Of a stretch of 64,000 bases of DNA, positions 56,687-64,000 are shown in pieces. The DNA is from an uncultured Erythrobacter sp. GTDB lineage: Bacteria; Pseudomonadota; Alphaproteobacteria; Sphingomonadales; Sphingomonadaceae. The DNA is taken from NCBI GenBank assembly GCA_947488085.1, contig CANKYI010000001.1:2365928-2429927 (forward strand), given 5' to 3'. Position 1 is the first letter of the stretch. The number at the start of each line of letters is the position of its first letter. The notes under the pieces are model-generated. The model searched no databases. It saw nothing but the letters and a program-made list of their open reading frames with translations, and was not told the origin of the DNA. The position numbers and the translations under genes were made by a program.

Positions 56687-56824
56687 TTCTATCGTCCGTA
56701 GTTTGGCCGCGCACCTGCCACAGTCCTGCGTGCACCGAAAGAGCGGTGTTCGCGCGTTTCTGCAATTTTGAAGAGAAACAACGCAAGGGCGCATGCAACA
56801 TGAATGTGAGGAATGGAAAGCACG

Positions 56825-56852
56825 CTTGACATAAGTATTGATTAGTGACAAG
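56825..56852. promoter_or_regulatory. CTTGaCA/TGaCAAG dyad upstream of the membrane-protein/HTH operon
   Basis: CTTGACA (56825-56831) and TGACAAG (56846-56852) match as an inverted repeat in six of seven positions, spaced 14 nt. They lie 34-61 nt before the first gene of the operon whose last gene is an Xre-type regulator. TTGACA of the left arm could also be a -35 element. An autoregulatory operator is a plausible reading but unproven. Confidence 0.35.
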
Positions 56853-56885
56853 TTTCCTTTCCATATTTGAAAGGGAGCTTTACCA

Positions 56886-57080
56886 ATGTCGATGATTCTC
56901 AAAGCTTGCCTCTGGGCCGCGGCCATCATCCTTGTCGCTCTGATGGGCGCAGTGGGAATTTTGCCTGAAAACGTGGCCAAGCAGGCATCTGTCTTTCGGC
57001 CCCCGCTGGCAGCCGCCGTGCTGGTTCTGCCGGCAACGAGCGGAAGCTGCGCACGCAAATTCTGCCATCAGGACGCCTGA
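56886..57080 (+). CDS. short membrane peptide with C-terminal cysteines
   Basis: A 64-aa protein: hydrophobic segment about 5-24, a second about 42-52, and a C-terminal SGSCARKFCHQDA with two Cys four residues apart. A strong AAGGGAG ribosome site precedes the ATG. No family recognised. Next gene starts 3 nt after its stop, so it heads the operon. Cys-x3-x-Cys near a membrane could bind metal or a thiol partner, but that is guesswork. Confidence 0.65.
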   Translation: MSMILKACLWAAAIILVALMGAVGILPENVAKQASVFRPPLAAAVLVLPATSGSCARKFCHQDA

Positions 57081-57083
57081 ACC

Positions 57084-57515
57084 ATGACGCAAAACACCAG
57101 CCCCGCAGTAAAGCGATATCTGCGCCGCATCGCCGTCTTTATGACCCTTTACATGGTGGCGCTATTTGGCGCGAAATGGCTGTTTCAAGCGTTCGTCCCT
57201 CAAGGCGCACTCGCCTATGCCTTGGCCATCGTGCCCGCATTGCCGTTGATCGGGGTGTTCTGGGCCGTCATGCGTTTGCTCGTTGAAGAACGCGATGAAT
57301 ACATGCGCATGTTGTTTGTGCGCCAATCCCTGTTCGCAACAGGGTTTTGCCTGACCATCATGACCATATGGCAATGGCTTCAGAATTTCGAACTCGTTCC
57401 GCCGGGCAATGGCGGGTTTGGGGCCGCGTTCTTATGGTTCATCGGACTGGGAGTGGGCGCGATCTACAATCAGGTGACCATGGGCGACACCTTTCGCAAG
57501 GAGGCAGACCAATGA
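57084..57515 (+). CDS. four-helix membrane protein, paralog of the next gene
   Basis: A 143-aa inner membrane protein with helices at about 15-35, 43-62, 78-97 and 110-130. The cytoplasmic-type loop between helices 2 and 3 has GVFWAVMRLLVEERDEYMR, then FVRQSLFATG. The same pattern occurs in the next gene product (GVFWAMGRL..EETDEF..), so the two are tandem paralogs. No function known; it resembles small membrane proteins that accompany compact Xre regulators. Its stop overlaps the next ATG by four bases. Confidence 0.8.
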   Translation: MTQNTSPAVKRYLRRIAVFMTLYMVALFGAKWLFQAFVPQGALAYALAIVPALPLIGVFWAVMRLLVEERDEYMRMLFVRQSLFATGFCLTIMTIWQWLQNFELVPPGNGGFGAAFLWFIGLGVGAIYNQVTMGDTFRKEADQ

Positions 57516-58144
57516 CCAAGGCAGCCACACAAACCACCGGCGTTCTGGGCCGCGGCCCTTTTTTCTGGGGCGCTCTCACCTTGCTCTCCACCGCATTGAT
57601 AGTCGGCTTAGGCGTGTCCGAAGCGATCGAAGGCAAAGGCGTGCTGATCATGCTTATGCTGATCCCGATCACCGCCTTCATCGCGATGATGCGCTCTGCC
57701 TATAGGCTGGCGGGAACTACAGAGCCGGGATGCATCGCAAAGGGCGCAGCTCAGCAACGCTATGTCAAGCGTGTCGCGATCTGCACCTCGCTCTATCTAC
57801 TGAGCTTTGCCGCGACCCAATTTGCCGGCAATGAACTTGATCCGCCGCGCGCCGTGATATTTGCCTTGGCCGTGCTAACCGGCCTTGCGGTAAGCGGGGT
57901 TTTTTGGGCTATGGGCAGGTTGATCATTGAAGAAACGGATGAATTCATCCGGGTTCTAACCATCCGCCAAGCGTTGATCGCCTCTGGCCTAGCGCTCAGC
58001 TCAGCGTCGATTTGGGGCTTTTTGGAGGCGGAGGATCTGGTCATGCATATCGATGCCTATTGGTTCGCGATGATCTGGTTCTTTGGGCTGATGATAGGCG
58101 CGGCGGTGAACCGGGTTGAGCACGGCACCTGGGGCGCTCTGTGA
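57512..58144 (+). CDS. six-helix membrane protein, extended paralog of the previous gene
   Basis: A 210-aa inner membrane protein. Residues about 85-205 align with the whole previous protein, including the loop GVFWAMGRLIIEETDEFIR and IRQALIASG. Residues 1-80 add two further helices (about 17-35 and 43-62) and a polar linker with one Cys. AAGGAGG precedes the ATG, an ideal ribosome site. Four-base overlaps on both sides (ATGA, GTGA). Together with its neighbour it may form a hetero-oligomer; role unknown. Confidence 0.82.
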   Translation: MTKAATQTTGVLGRGPFFWGALTLLSTALIVGLGVSEAIEGKGVLIMLMLIPITAFIAMMRSAYRLAGTTEPGCIAKGAAQQRYVKRVAICTSLYLLSFAATQFAGNELDPPRAVIFALAVLTGLAVSGVFWAMGRLIIEETDEFIRVLTIRQALIASGLALSSASIWGFLEAEDLVMHIDAYWFAMIWFFGLMIGAAVNRVEHGTWGAL

Positions 58145-58332
58145 AGAACCGCCTCAAAGTCCTGCGCGCAGAGAGGGATTGGAGCCAGCAAGACCTTGGC
58201 GAGCGCCTCGGTGTGAGCCGGCAAAGCGTGAATGCGATTGAGAAGGGCCGCTATGACCCCTCGCTGCCGCTGGCGTTCTCAATATCCGAAGTGTTCGGCC
58301 TGCCAATCGAGGAAATTTTCAGCCGGGATTAA
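58141..58332 (+). CDS. compact Xre-family transcriptional regulator
   Basis: A 63-aa protein that is only a helix-turn-helix domain: WSQQDLGERLGVSRQSVNAIE is split across helices 2 and 3, with GRYDPSLPLAFSISEVFG and a C-terminal PIEEIF. This short class of HTH_3 proteins often sits in operons with small membrane proteins and is assumed to regulate them. Starts with GTG at 58141, overlapping the upstream stop (GTGA). A dyad before the operon could be its site. It ends tail to tail with phoD, sharing three bases. Confidence 0.9.
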   Translation: MKNRLKVLRAERDWSQQDLGERLGVSRQSVNAIEKGRYDPSLPLAFSISEVFGLPIEEIFSRD

Positions 58333-59990
58333 ATTGAAAGCGCATTCGACCCAGCCTCGCATGTGATCACTTTGGTCCCGGCCAGTTGGACCGAACGCTG
58401 GCGAATACCACTGACGAAACGGTATTCGGTAGTCGCCCGCGCAGCCGTTAGCTCAACCGTCATATAACCACGCTGTGCGGTGTCCGCCCATTTCAGCTCT
58501 TCATTGGTGCCGACAACAAGCTGCGCCATTTGCTCCGGTGGAACCGGCAAATAGGTTTCAAATCCCGGCGAGCTAACGGAACACACACCCAATTCCACGC
58601 CCACTTTCTCACCCTTATGAGCAAGATCAAAGGCCCAGCCATTATGCGTGTCGCCCGCCAGAACCAAAAGGTTCGCATCGGCCGACAAAGCCCCTTCAAA
58701 CACCCGGTTGCGCGCCGCAGGATAGCCGTCCCATGCATCCATATTGAGCGGCAGGCCCGCTTCGGCTGCCATAGCGGAAGCCGTTACACGATTGCGGATA
58801 AAGGGAGGCGCATTGTCACCCAACATCTCCAGCATGCCGGTGGGTGATGACAGCTTACCCATCAGCACTTGCTGCACCAGCACCTGCCATGTCGCTCCGC
58901 GCGCTTTTGATGCAGCAAGCCCGTCCGTGAGCCATTGTTCCTGCGCTGCACCCAGCAATTGGCGGGCCGGATCGGCGTAATCGCCGTCACGAAACGCATC
59001 CAAGGCGGCGATCATCGCCTCGGGGTTTTCCTGACCCGCAATCAGCTGGCGAATGTTAAACTGCTCCTCACGCCCTTCGAGCCGCGTGTCGAGCCGGAAC
59101 AGGGTCGCCAGATCGCCAATGTCATAGGTGGAATAGGGCGCATCGGAGACCGGCATCCATTCGCTATAAACCCGTTTGGCCACGCTCTTGCGCACGTCCC
59201 AGCTGCCTTCGGTTTCGCTCTGGTGGTTTTGCGCACCGTCTTTCCAGCTGTCATTGGCGCTTTCATGGTCATCCCACACCGCGACCATAGGCAGGACCTG
59301 ATGCAGCCGCTGTAGATCGGCATCCTTGCGATAGGTGGCATAGCGCAAGCGGTAGTCAGCGAGCGCCACAATCTCGCTCTCAGGTTCCAGGTTACGTTCT
59401 GGATGACGTTGGCCCGCAGAAGGGTAAGTGCCGCCGCCATACTCATAGATGTAGTCGCCCAGATGCACCGCGAGGTCGCAATCATTGGCCTCGGCCGCAT
59501 GGGCATAGGCGTTGAACCAGCCAAACCCGAAATTGGCACAGGAAAACACGGCAAGGCGGAATTTGGACGATGGCCCTTGCGGCAAAGTGCGCGTACGACC
59601 CACGGGCGAGCTGATCCCGCCGGGTGCCACAAAACGATAGAAATACCAGTGATCCGGCGTCAGGCCGCTCGCGGTCGCCTTTGCGCAAAAGTCACGGTTT
59701 GGTGAGGCGCTCACCTGCCCTTCTGCAATAATGCTGGTGAACTCGGCGCTTTCGCTAATTTGCCAATCAAGCGTTGTCTCAGCGTCGCTGACATAGCGGG
59801 TCCAGAGCAAGACGCTGTCCGCCTGCGGCTCTCCACTTGCAACGCAATGCGTGAACCCGGTGCCGAATGTGCGCGCATGGGCAGGGGTCGCAGCGATGGC
59901 GGCCGTGGCTCCTGCAAGCGCGAATATGCCTCTGCGAGAGAGGCTGGTTGAAGCGGGTGAGGGTTGCGCAAGCGTGTCGGTTTTGATCAT
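58329..59990 (-). CDS. phoD: PhoD-type alkaline phosphatase, Tat-exported
   Basis: A 553-aa phosphodiesterase/phosphatase. The N-terminus carries a Tat signal (SRRGIFALAG followed by a hydrophobic stretch to PAHA), so it is exported folded, with its metals bound. PhoD motifs: an N-terminal Ig-like domain with FTHCVASGEPQ and VLLWTRY, and the metal site residues in HLGDYIYEYGGG, VWDDHESANDSW and LAGDTHNGWAF. I start at 59990; a frame to 60149 is antisense to the next gene. It could release phosphate from extracellular phosphoesters. Confidence 0.93.
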   Translation of the reverse strand: MIKTDTLAQPSPASTSLSRRGIFALAGATAAIAATPAHARTFGTGFTHCVASGEPQADSVLLWTRYVSDAETTLDWQISESAEFTSIIAEGQVSASPNRDFCAKATASGLTPDHWYFYRFVAPGGISSPVGRTRTLPQGPSSKFRLAVFSCANFGFGWFNAYAHAAEANDCDLAVHLGDYIYEYGGGTYPSAGQRHPERNLEPESEIVALADYRLRYATYRKDADLQRLHQVLPMVAVWDDHESANDSWKDGAQNHQSETEGSWDVRKSVAKRVYSEWMPVSDAPYSTYDIGDLATLFRLDTRLEGREEQFNIRQLIAGQENPEAMIAALDAFRDGDYADPARQLLGAAQEQWLTDGLAASKARGATWQVLVQQVLMGKLSSPTGMLEMLGDNAPPFIRNRVTASAMAAEAGLPLNMDAWDGYPAARNRVFEGALSADANLLVLAGDTHNGWAFDLAHKGEKVGVELGVCSVSSPGFETYLPVPPEQMAQLVVGTNEELKWADTAQRGYMTVELTAARATTEYRFVSGIRQRSVQLAGTKVITCEAGSNALSI

Positions 59991-60080
59991 GGTGGCGCGA
60001 TACGTCGCATGCATTGCGTGCCCATGACAAGCCACATGGCGGGCGGCCCTTGCATCGACCCAAGCAATACGGGCAAAAGC

Positions 60081-60818
60081 ATGCGCATGGACGCTGTACA
60101 ACACCACGAAATGCCCGATGGCCGCCGGATTGCCTTTCGCCGCGCACAAGGGTTGGGTCCGACTTTAGTGTTCCTGCCCGGATATATGTCCGACATGGCA
60201 GGCGGCAAAGCCACTGCCCTGTTCGCAGAAGCACAGGCACAGGGGCGCGCATGCCTTTTGCTCGATTATTCGGGTTGCGGGGTCAGTTCGGGTGACTTTG
60301 CCGATGGCACTTTGTCACGCTGGTGCGATGAGGTTACTTCGTTGATCGATGCCCATACGACGGGTCCAACTCTGTTGATCGGCTCCTCTATGGGCGGGTG
60401 GCTGATGCTGTTGGTCGCAGATCGGATTAAGGAGCGCTTGGCCGGGATAATCGGCATCGCTGCCGCGCCTGATTTCACCCGCTGGGGATTTTCCGATGAT
60501 CAGCGCGCAACGCTCGCAAAAGGCGAGGTGCTATTGGAAGAGAACCCCTATAGCCCCGAGCCAACACCGACGCATCCTGGCTTTTTTGCAGATGCCGAGG
60601 AGCAGTTGCAGCTCGATGGCGAGATTGCGCTGACGTGTCCTGTCCGCCTGATCCATGGTCAGCGCGATGCCGATGTCCCGTGGCAGACCAGCTTAAAATT
60701 GGCTGAGGCCCTGCGTTCGGACGACATACAGGTAACACTGATAAAGGATGGCGATCACCGGCTCTCGCGCGACCAAGATATCGCGCTTTTGAAATCGGTC
60801 GTAAGCAGCTTTTACTGA
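60081..60818 (+). CDS. alpha/beta hydrolase
   Basis: A 245-aa hydrolase with an intact triad: Ser in GSSMGGW (about 102), Asp in GQRDADVP (about 197) and His in DGDHRLS (about 228). FLPGYMSDMAGGKA marks the oxyanion region and LLLDYSGCGVSSG the next strand-turn. It resembles the small thioesterase-like (ABHD10-type) esterases. The start is uncertain: ATG 60081, 60087 and the farther 60024 are in frame and none has a strong ribosome site. Substrate unknown. Confidence 0.85.
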   Translation: MRMDAVQHHEMPDGRRIAFRRAQGLGPTLVFLPGYMSDMAGGKATALFAEAQAQGRACLLLDYSGCGVSSGDFADGTLSRWCDEVTSLIDAHTTGPTLLIGSSMGGWLMLLVADRIKERLAGIIGIAAAPDFTRWGFSDDQRATLAKGEVLLEENPYSPEPTPTHPGFFADAEEQLQLDGEIALTCPVRLIHGQRDADVPWQTSLKLAEALRSDDIQVTLIKDGDHRLSRDQDIALLKSVVSSFY

Positions 60819-60832
60819 CGGAAACCGCCTTT

Positions 60833-61708
60833 GTGATTCTAACCTCATCCCTCATCCTCGCCGCCCTGCAAGTGGGCCCAAATCCCAACACGATGCCATT
60901 GACCGATGGCCATTCTGAGCTGCGCGAGAGGCAGGTACGCGAAGACGACACAGCGCCGACAGACCCTGCGGCGAAATGGTTGGCGCAGTGTCTCGAACAG
61001 CTGGACGAAGATGCGTCACGCGCGCACACTTTGGCGCAAGTGCAGCGGAACGAAACCACAGGTGCGGACCGGGTGCTGGCGAACCATTGCCTTGGCCTGG
61101 CTGCGACAGAGCTTGGCCGGTGGGACGATGCGATCACCGCCTTTTCTGCGGCGCGCGATGAAACCCCAGATGACGAATTGCGCGCTCGCGCCCGGTTTGG
61201 GTCAATGGCAGGCAACGCCGCGTTGGCCAGCGGTGATGCTCTAAGGGCCGAGACAATATTGTCGGAGGCCAAGCGGGATGCAGGCGCAGCTGCCTCCGCA
61301 CCCCTACAAGCCATCGCGTCGAGCGATTTGGCCCGCGCTCTGGTGGCGCTGGATCGGTCTGAGGAGGCTTTGGCTCAGCTTGAAATGGCTACCCAGCTTG
61401 AACCCGCAAATGCGGAAACCTGGCTGTTGAAGGCAACATTGCTGCGACGGCTCGACCGGCTTGATGCGGCGCAGGCGGCGATTGAGCAGGCGGGCGAGCT
61501 TGCGCCGATCGATCCCGCTATCGGGCTGGAAGCGGGCGTTATCGCCGTGCTTTCGGGGCGCGAAGAAGCAGCGCGCGCCAGTTGGCAATCGGTGGTCGAC
61601 CTTGATCCATCCAGTCCCGTGGCTCTTACTGCGCAAGATTACCTTGCACAACTCGGACCCCCTTCTACTCTGGCCCCCGCACAAGCAGTTTCGCAGGAGC
61701 CGCTATGA
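60833..61708 (+). CDS. tetratricopeptide-repeat protein, probably exported
   Basis: A 291-aa protein that starts with GTG and a short hydrophobic stretch (ILTSSLILAALQVG), possibly a signal peptide. Four or five TPR-like helical pairs follow (ELGRWDDAITAFSAARDE, LVALDRSEEALAQLEMATQ, RLDRLDAAQAAIEQAGEL). TPR arrays bind partner proteins. It overlaps the next gene by ATGA and starts 14 nt after the hydrolase, so the three form a likely operon. No specific role recognised. Confidence 0.82.
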   Translation: MILTSSLILAALQVGPNPNTMPLTDGHSELRERQVREDDTAPTDPAAKWLAQCLEQLDEDASRAHTLAQVQRNETTGADRVLANHCLGLAATELGRWDDAITAFSAARDETPDDELRARARFGSMAGNAALASGDALRAETILSEAKRDAGAAASAPLQAIASSDLARALVALDRSEEALAQLEMATQLEPANAETWLLKATLLRRLDRLDAAQAAIEQAGELAPIDPAIGLEAGVIAVLSGREEAARASWQSVVDLDPSSPVALTAQDYLAQLGPPSTLAPAQAVSQEPL

Positions 61709-62697
61709 CCGAATTTTCCGTCCTTGATCTGGTCCCCGTACGCGAAGGCGGTACGGTTAGCGAAGCGTTCGATGCCGCGACACAACTTGCTCGCACAGCG
61801 GAGGATTTGGGTTGCAAGCGGTTCTGGGTCGCCGAACATCACGCAATGGACGGCATCGCTGGCGGTGCGACTTCGGTGGTGCTGGCGCATATCGGCAACG
61901 CGACCCGTCGCATCCGCATCGGGTCTGGCGGAATCATGCTGCCCAATCACACACCGTTTCAGATCGCCGAACAATTCGGCACGCTCGACGCATTGTTTCC
62001 CAGTCGCATCGATCTGGGTCTTGGCCGCGCGCCGGGGGCTGGACCAGAATTGCAGCGCGCATTGCGCAAAGACCTGCACCAGGCGTCGGAGTATTTTCCT
62101 CAAGACGTGTTGGAACTGCGCGCCTTATTGACTGGTGACGTTGAGCTACCGATCAAAGCGACACCGGGCCTTGGATCAAACATCGAATTCTGGATGCTAG
62201 GTTCAAGCCTATTTGGCGCAAGTCTCGCAGCCAAACTCGGCATGCCCTATGCCTTTGCCGCGCATTTCGCACCCGATCATCTGGACGCAGCGCTCGAGCT
62301 GTATCGCCGGGATTTTCAGCCGAGCGAGGCACTCGCAAAACCGCATGTCATGGTCGCGATGAATGTCTTTGCCGCCGATACGCAAGAGGCCGCGCGCGAT
62401 CTTGCATCAAGCCAGCAACAGAGCTTTGTCGCGCTGCGCACAGGCACACCGGGTAAACTTCCACCGCCAATCTCCGACTACACTTCGACGCTTCCCGCCC
62501 CTGCGCGCGCAATGCTCGATCACTTGGGTCAGGCCGCCGCGGTGGGCACGCCGGATATGGTGCGTGATGCGATCGAAGCGTTCACTCAGCGCACCAAAGC
62601 CGATGAGATTGTCCTGTGCGGTGCGACCTATGATCCGCAGGCGCGACTGCGCTCACTCGAAATGACAATCAGAGCCTGCGAAGCCGTAGCGGCCTAA
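61705..62697 (+). CDS. LLM-class flavin-dependent oxidoreductase
   Basis: A 330-aa bacterial luciferase-like protein. Typical features: SVLDLVPVREGGT at the start, FWVAEHHAMDGIAG (about 40-53), RIRIGSGGIMLPNH (about 71-84), and the FMN-region RIDLGLGRAPG. Members of this subgroup (YhbW-like) use FMN or F420; FMN is likely here. The reaction is unknown; many remain annotated only by family. It is translationally coupled to the TPR protein. Confidence 0.92.
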   Translation: MTEFSVLDLVPVREGGTVSEAFDAATQLARTAEDLGCKRFWVAEHHAMDGIAGGATSVVLAHIGNATRRIRIGSGGIMLPNHTPFQIAEQFGTLDALFPSRIDLGLGRAPGAGPELQRALRKDLHQASEYFPQDVLELRALLTGDVELPIKATPGLGSNIEFWMLGSSLFGASLAAKLGMPYAFAAHFAPDHLDAALELYRRDFQPSEALAKPHVMVAMNVFAADTQEAARDLASSQQQSFVALRTGTPGKLPPPISDYTSTLPAPARAMLDHLGQAAAVGTPDMVRDAIEAFTQRTKADEIVLCGATYDPQARLRSLEMTIRACEAVAA

Positions 62698-62726
62698 GGG
62701 CTTTTACTGCGTTATCTTGGTTGCGC

Positions 62727-62748
62727 CTTACACCCCATTGGGCGTAAG
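62727..62748. promoter_or_regulatory. inverted repeat upstream of gdh
   Basis: CTTACaCCC (62727-62735) and GGGcGTAAG (62740-62748) match in eight of nine positions around a 4-nt loop. It lies 84 nt before the gdh start and 30 nt after the LLM stop. No T-run follows, so an operator or leader hairpin is more likely than a terminator. Confidence 0.3.
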
Positions 62749-62831
62749 AGTGGCGGTACGATAAAAACAACCTGGCATAACATAATTTCAAAGCCTCAAG
62801 CCGGGTGCAGGATGTCAGGAGCATACAGGCG

Positions 62832-64000
62832 ATGAACGCTAAGACGTCGGGCAGCGGAAAATCACCCCTGCGGCAAGAGCTGAAAAAGCACCTCAAAGCG
62901 GCGATCCTACCGGGCGACACTCCGCTGGATGGCAAAGCTCTCGACGATGCCGCCGTCTTCCTGCTTGATGCGGCGCAAACGCGCGCTGCGGCACGATCAT
63001 CGCTCAAACTCGAATCGGACACTGGCGAGCGCCGACTGCGCATTGCAATCATTAATGACGACATGCCGTTTCTGGTCGATTCCATAGCGGCGACGATCAC
63101 TGCGCAAGGTCTGAGCATTCACCAGCTGATCCATCCGGTTGTGGGCGTAGAACGCGACAAAACGGGCGCGCTGAAAAGTCTGAACAAGGCCAGCGGTGCA
63201 GGTTCACGCGAGTCCTTCATCTACATCGAAACCCCTCGTGTCGATGCCCGTCAGCGACGTGACCTAATCGCAGAACTGCGCGTCACATTGGGTGATGTCC
63301 GTGCGGCTGTGAATGACTGGCCCAAAATGCGCACAGCCATGGCCAGCGATGCGGAGACAATGGACGCGAGCGACGCCGAAAATGCTGCTCTGCTTACATG
63401 GCTCAATGAAGGAATGCTGACGCAGCTTGGTCATTTGACCCGCCACCGCGATGGCAAGGAAAGCGGCGTGCTTGGCATTTGCCGCAAAAGCGCGCGTCAA
63501 ATTCTCGCCGATGCATCCTTTGATCGTGCCTTTGACTGGTTCGATCAAGCCGGGCCTAGTGGCTCTGCGCGTCACCTCTTGGTCATTAAAGCCAATCGCC
63601 TTTCCACCGTGCATCGCCGCGCACCGCTTGATCTGTTCATTGTGCCTGTTCGGGAAGGCAAAAAAGTCACCGCGCTTTCCGTCCATACTGGTGTTTGGAC
63701 CAGTGCTGCTCTCGCTACGCCGCCAGGCGAAATACCGGTACTGCGCACGGCGTTGAACGATATCACAAAGAGTCTGGGTTTTGACCCTGCTGGCCATGCA
63801 GGAAAGGCGCTGGTGCATGCATTTACATCGCTGCCACATGATCTGCTAACCGGATTTGCGACAGCGGATATTGAGCGGCTGGCTACGGCTATGATGAGCC
63901 TAGTTGATCGCCCTCGACCACGGCTGATCCTCGTGCAATCGGCGCTGGAGAGGCATGTGTTCGCATTTGTCTGGCTGCCGCGCGATACGCTCTCGACGGG
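62832..64000 (+). CDS. gdh: NAD-dependent glutamate dehydrogenase, 5' part (runs off right edge)
   Basis: The first 389 residues of what should be a very large (about 1,550-1,600 aa) NAD-specific glutamate dehydrogenase, which deaminates glutamate to 2-oxoglutarate. The frame is open to the window end. Diagnostic features of the N-terminal region: NDDMPFLVDSI (about 76), QLIHPVVGV, ESFIYIET, LLTWLNEGMLTQLGH in the helical part, and HVFAFVWLPRDT at the end. AGGAG lies about 11 nt before the ATG. The catalytic domain is beyond the window, so its integrity cannot be checked. Confidence 0.93.
   Translation, partial: MNAKTSGSGKSPLRQELKKHLKAAILPGDTPLDGKALDDAAVFLLDAAQTRAAARSSLKLESDTGERRLRIAIINDDMPFLVDSIAATITAQGLSIHQLIHPVVGVERDKTGALKSLNKASGAGSRESFIYIETPRVDARQRRDLIAELRVTLGDVRAAVNDWPKMRTAMASDAETMDASDAENAALLTWLNEGMLTQLGHLTRHRDGKESGVLGICRKSARQILADASFDRAFDWFDQAGPSGSARHLLVIKANRLSTVHRRAPLDLFIVPVREGKKVTALSVHTGVWTSAALATPPGEIPVLRTALNDITKSLGFDPAGHAGKALVHAFTSLPHDLLTGFATADIERLATAMMSLVDRPRPRLILVQSALERHVFAFVWLPRDTLST

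Noticed and set aside
56687..57058. N-terminal extension of thrS
   Set aside because: A normal TGS domain starts at the ATG at 56686. The extension is antisense to the first gene of the membrane-protein operon.
1..64000. Mobile elements, prophage, CRISPR arrays, tRNA or rRNA genes
   Set aside because: I found no transposase, integrase, repeat-spacer pattern, tRNA-like cloverleaf or rRNA sequence; gene content is chromosomal throughout.

Overview
The window looks like chromosomal DNA of an alphaproteobacterium, most likely a member of the Sphingomonadales close to Erythrobacter/Altererythrobacter. I infer this from moderate-to-high GC, the DUF3576-leuS-lptE-holA operon, rnd-lptC-lptA linkage, an SpsB-like sugar transferase, exosortase-A-associated glycosylation genes, a large NAD-type glutamate dehydrogenase and many short secreted proteins without obvious relatives. 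Genes are dense on both strands, with many 1- or 4-base start/stop overlaps. I see no tRNA, rRNA, CRISPR array, IS element, prophage or replication origin. Two genes run off the window: phenylalanine hydroxylase (left) and NAD-glutamate dehydrogenase (right).

Layout. 0-10.7 kb: phhA end, a small membrane protein, uppP, an M13 peptidase, an MsbA-like ABC exporter, intracellular PHA depolymerase, a HEAT-repeat protein, DUF4126, and a fatty-acid type operon (MaoC hydratase, small membrane protein, thiolase) with a LiuR-like operator upstream. 10.8-15 kb: an O-antigen-ligase-like enzyme and a glycosyltransferase of the exosortase A type, divergently transcribed, then an unknown two-TM protein. 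15-21.3 kb: gltBD glutamate synthase. 21.5-25.3 kb: an OprB-like porin, a coupled secreted protein, a GAF-EAL phosphodiesterase and a DksA/TraR zinc-finger protein. 25.5-34.3 kb: ung, rnd-lptCA, sugar transferase, and DUF3576-leuS-lptE-holA. 34.6-42.7 kb: a small outer-membrane-like protein, phaB, a two-domain PilZ protein, a DUF2805/RHH/GNAT operon, murA, galU, and a YqiJ-flotillin pair. 42.9-50.9 kb: P450 plus acyl-CoA synthetase, an M23 peptidase, DUF455, Bcp and glnE. 51-58.3 kb: M28 peptidase, agmatine deiminase, TauE/SafE exporter, thrS, and a four-gene membrane-protein/HTH operon. 58.3-64 kb: PhoD, an alpha/beta hydrolase, TPR protein, LLM oxidoreductase and gdh.

Themes. Envelope building is strongly represented: uppP, murA, galU, lptA, lptC, lptE, sugar transferase, ligase, M23. 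Nitrogen and glutamate handling is spread across the window (gltBD, glnE, gdh, aguA). PHB turnover is represented by phaZ and phaB, which are not clustered, plus a thiolase. Cyclic-di-GMP is represented by an EAL enzyme and a PilZ protein.

The least explained unit is the operon at 56886-58332. It holds a short Cys-containing membrane peptide, two membrane proteins that are paralogs of each other, and a 63-aa Xre regulator, all coupled by 3-nt gaps or 4-base overlaps. The DUF2805-RHH-GNAT operon at 37095-37974 comes second. Most other genes are ordinary housekeeping genes.
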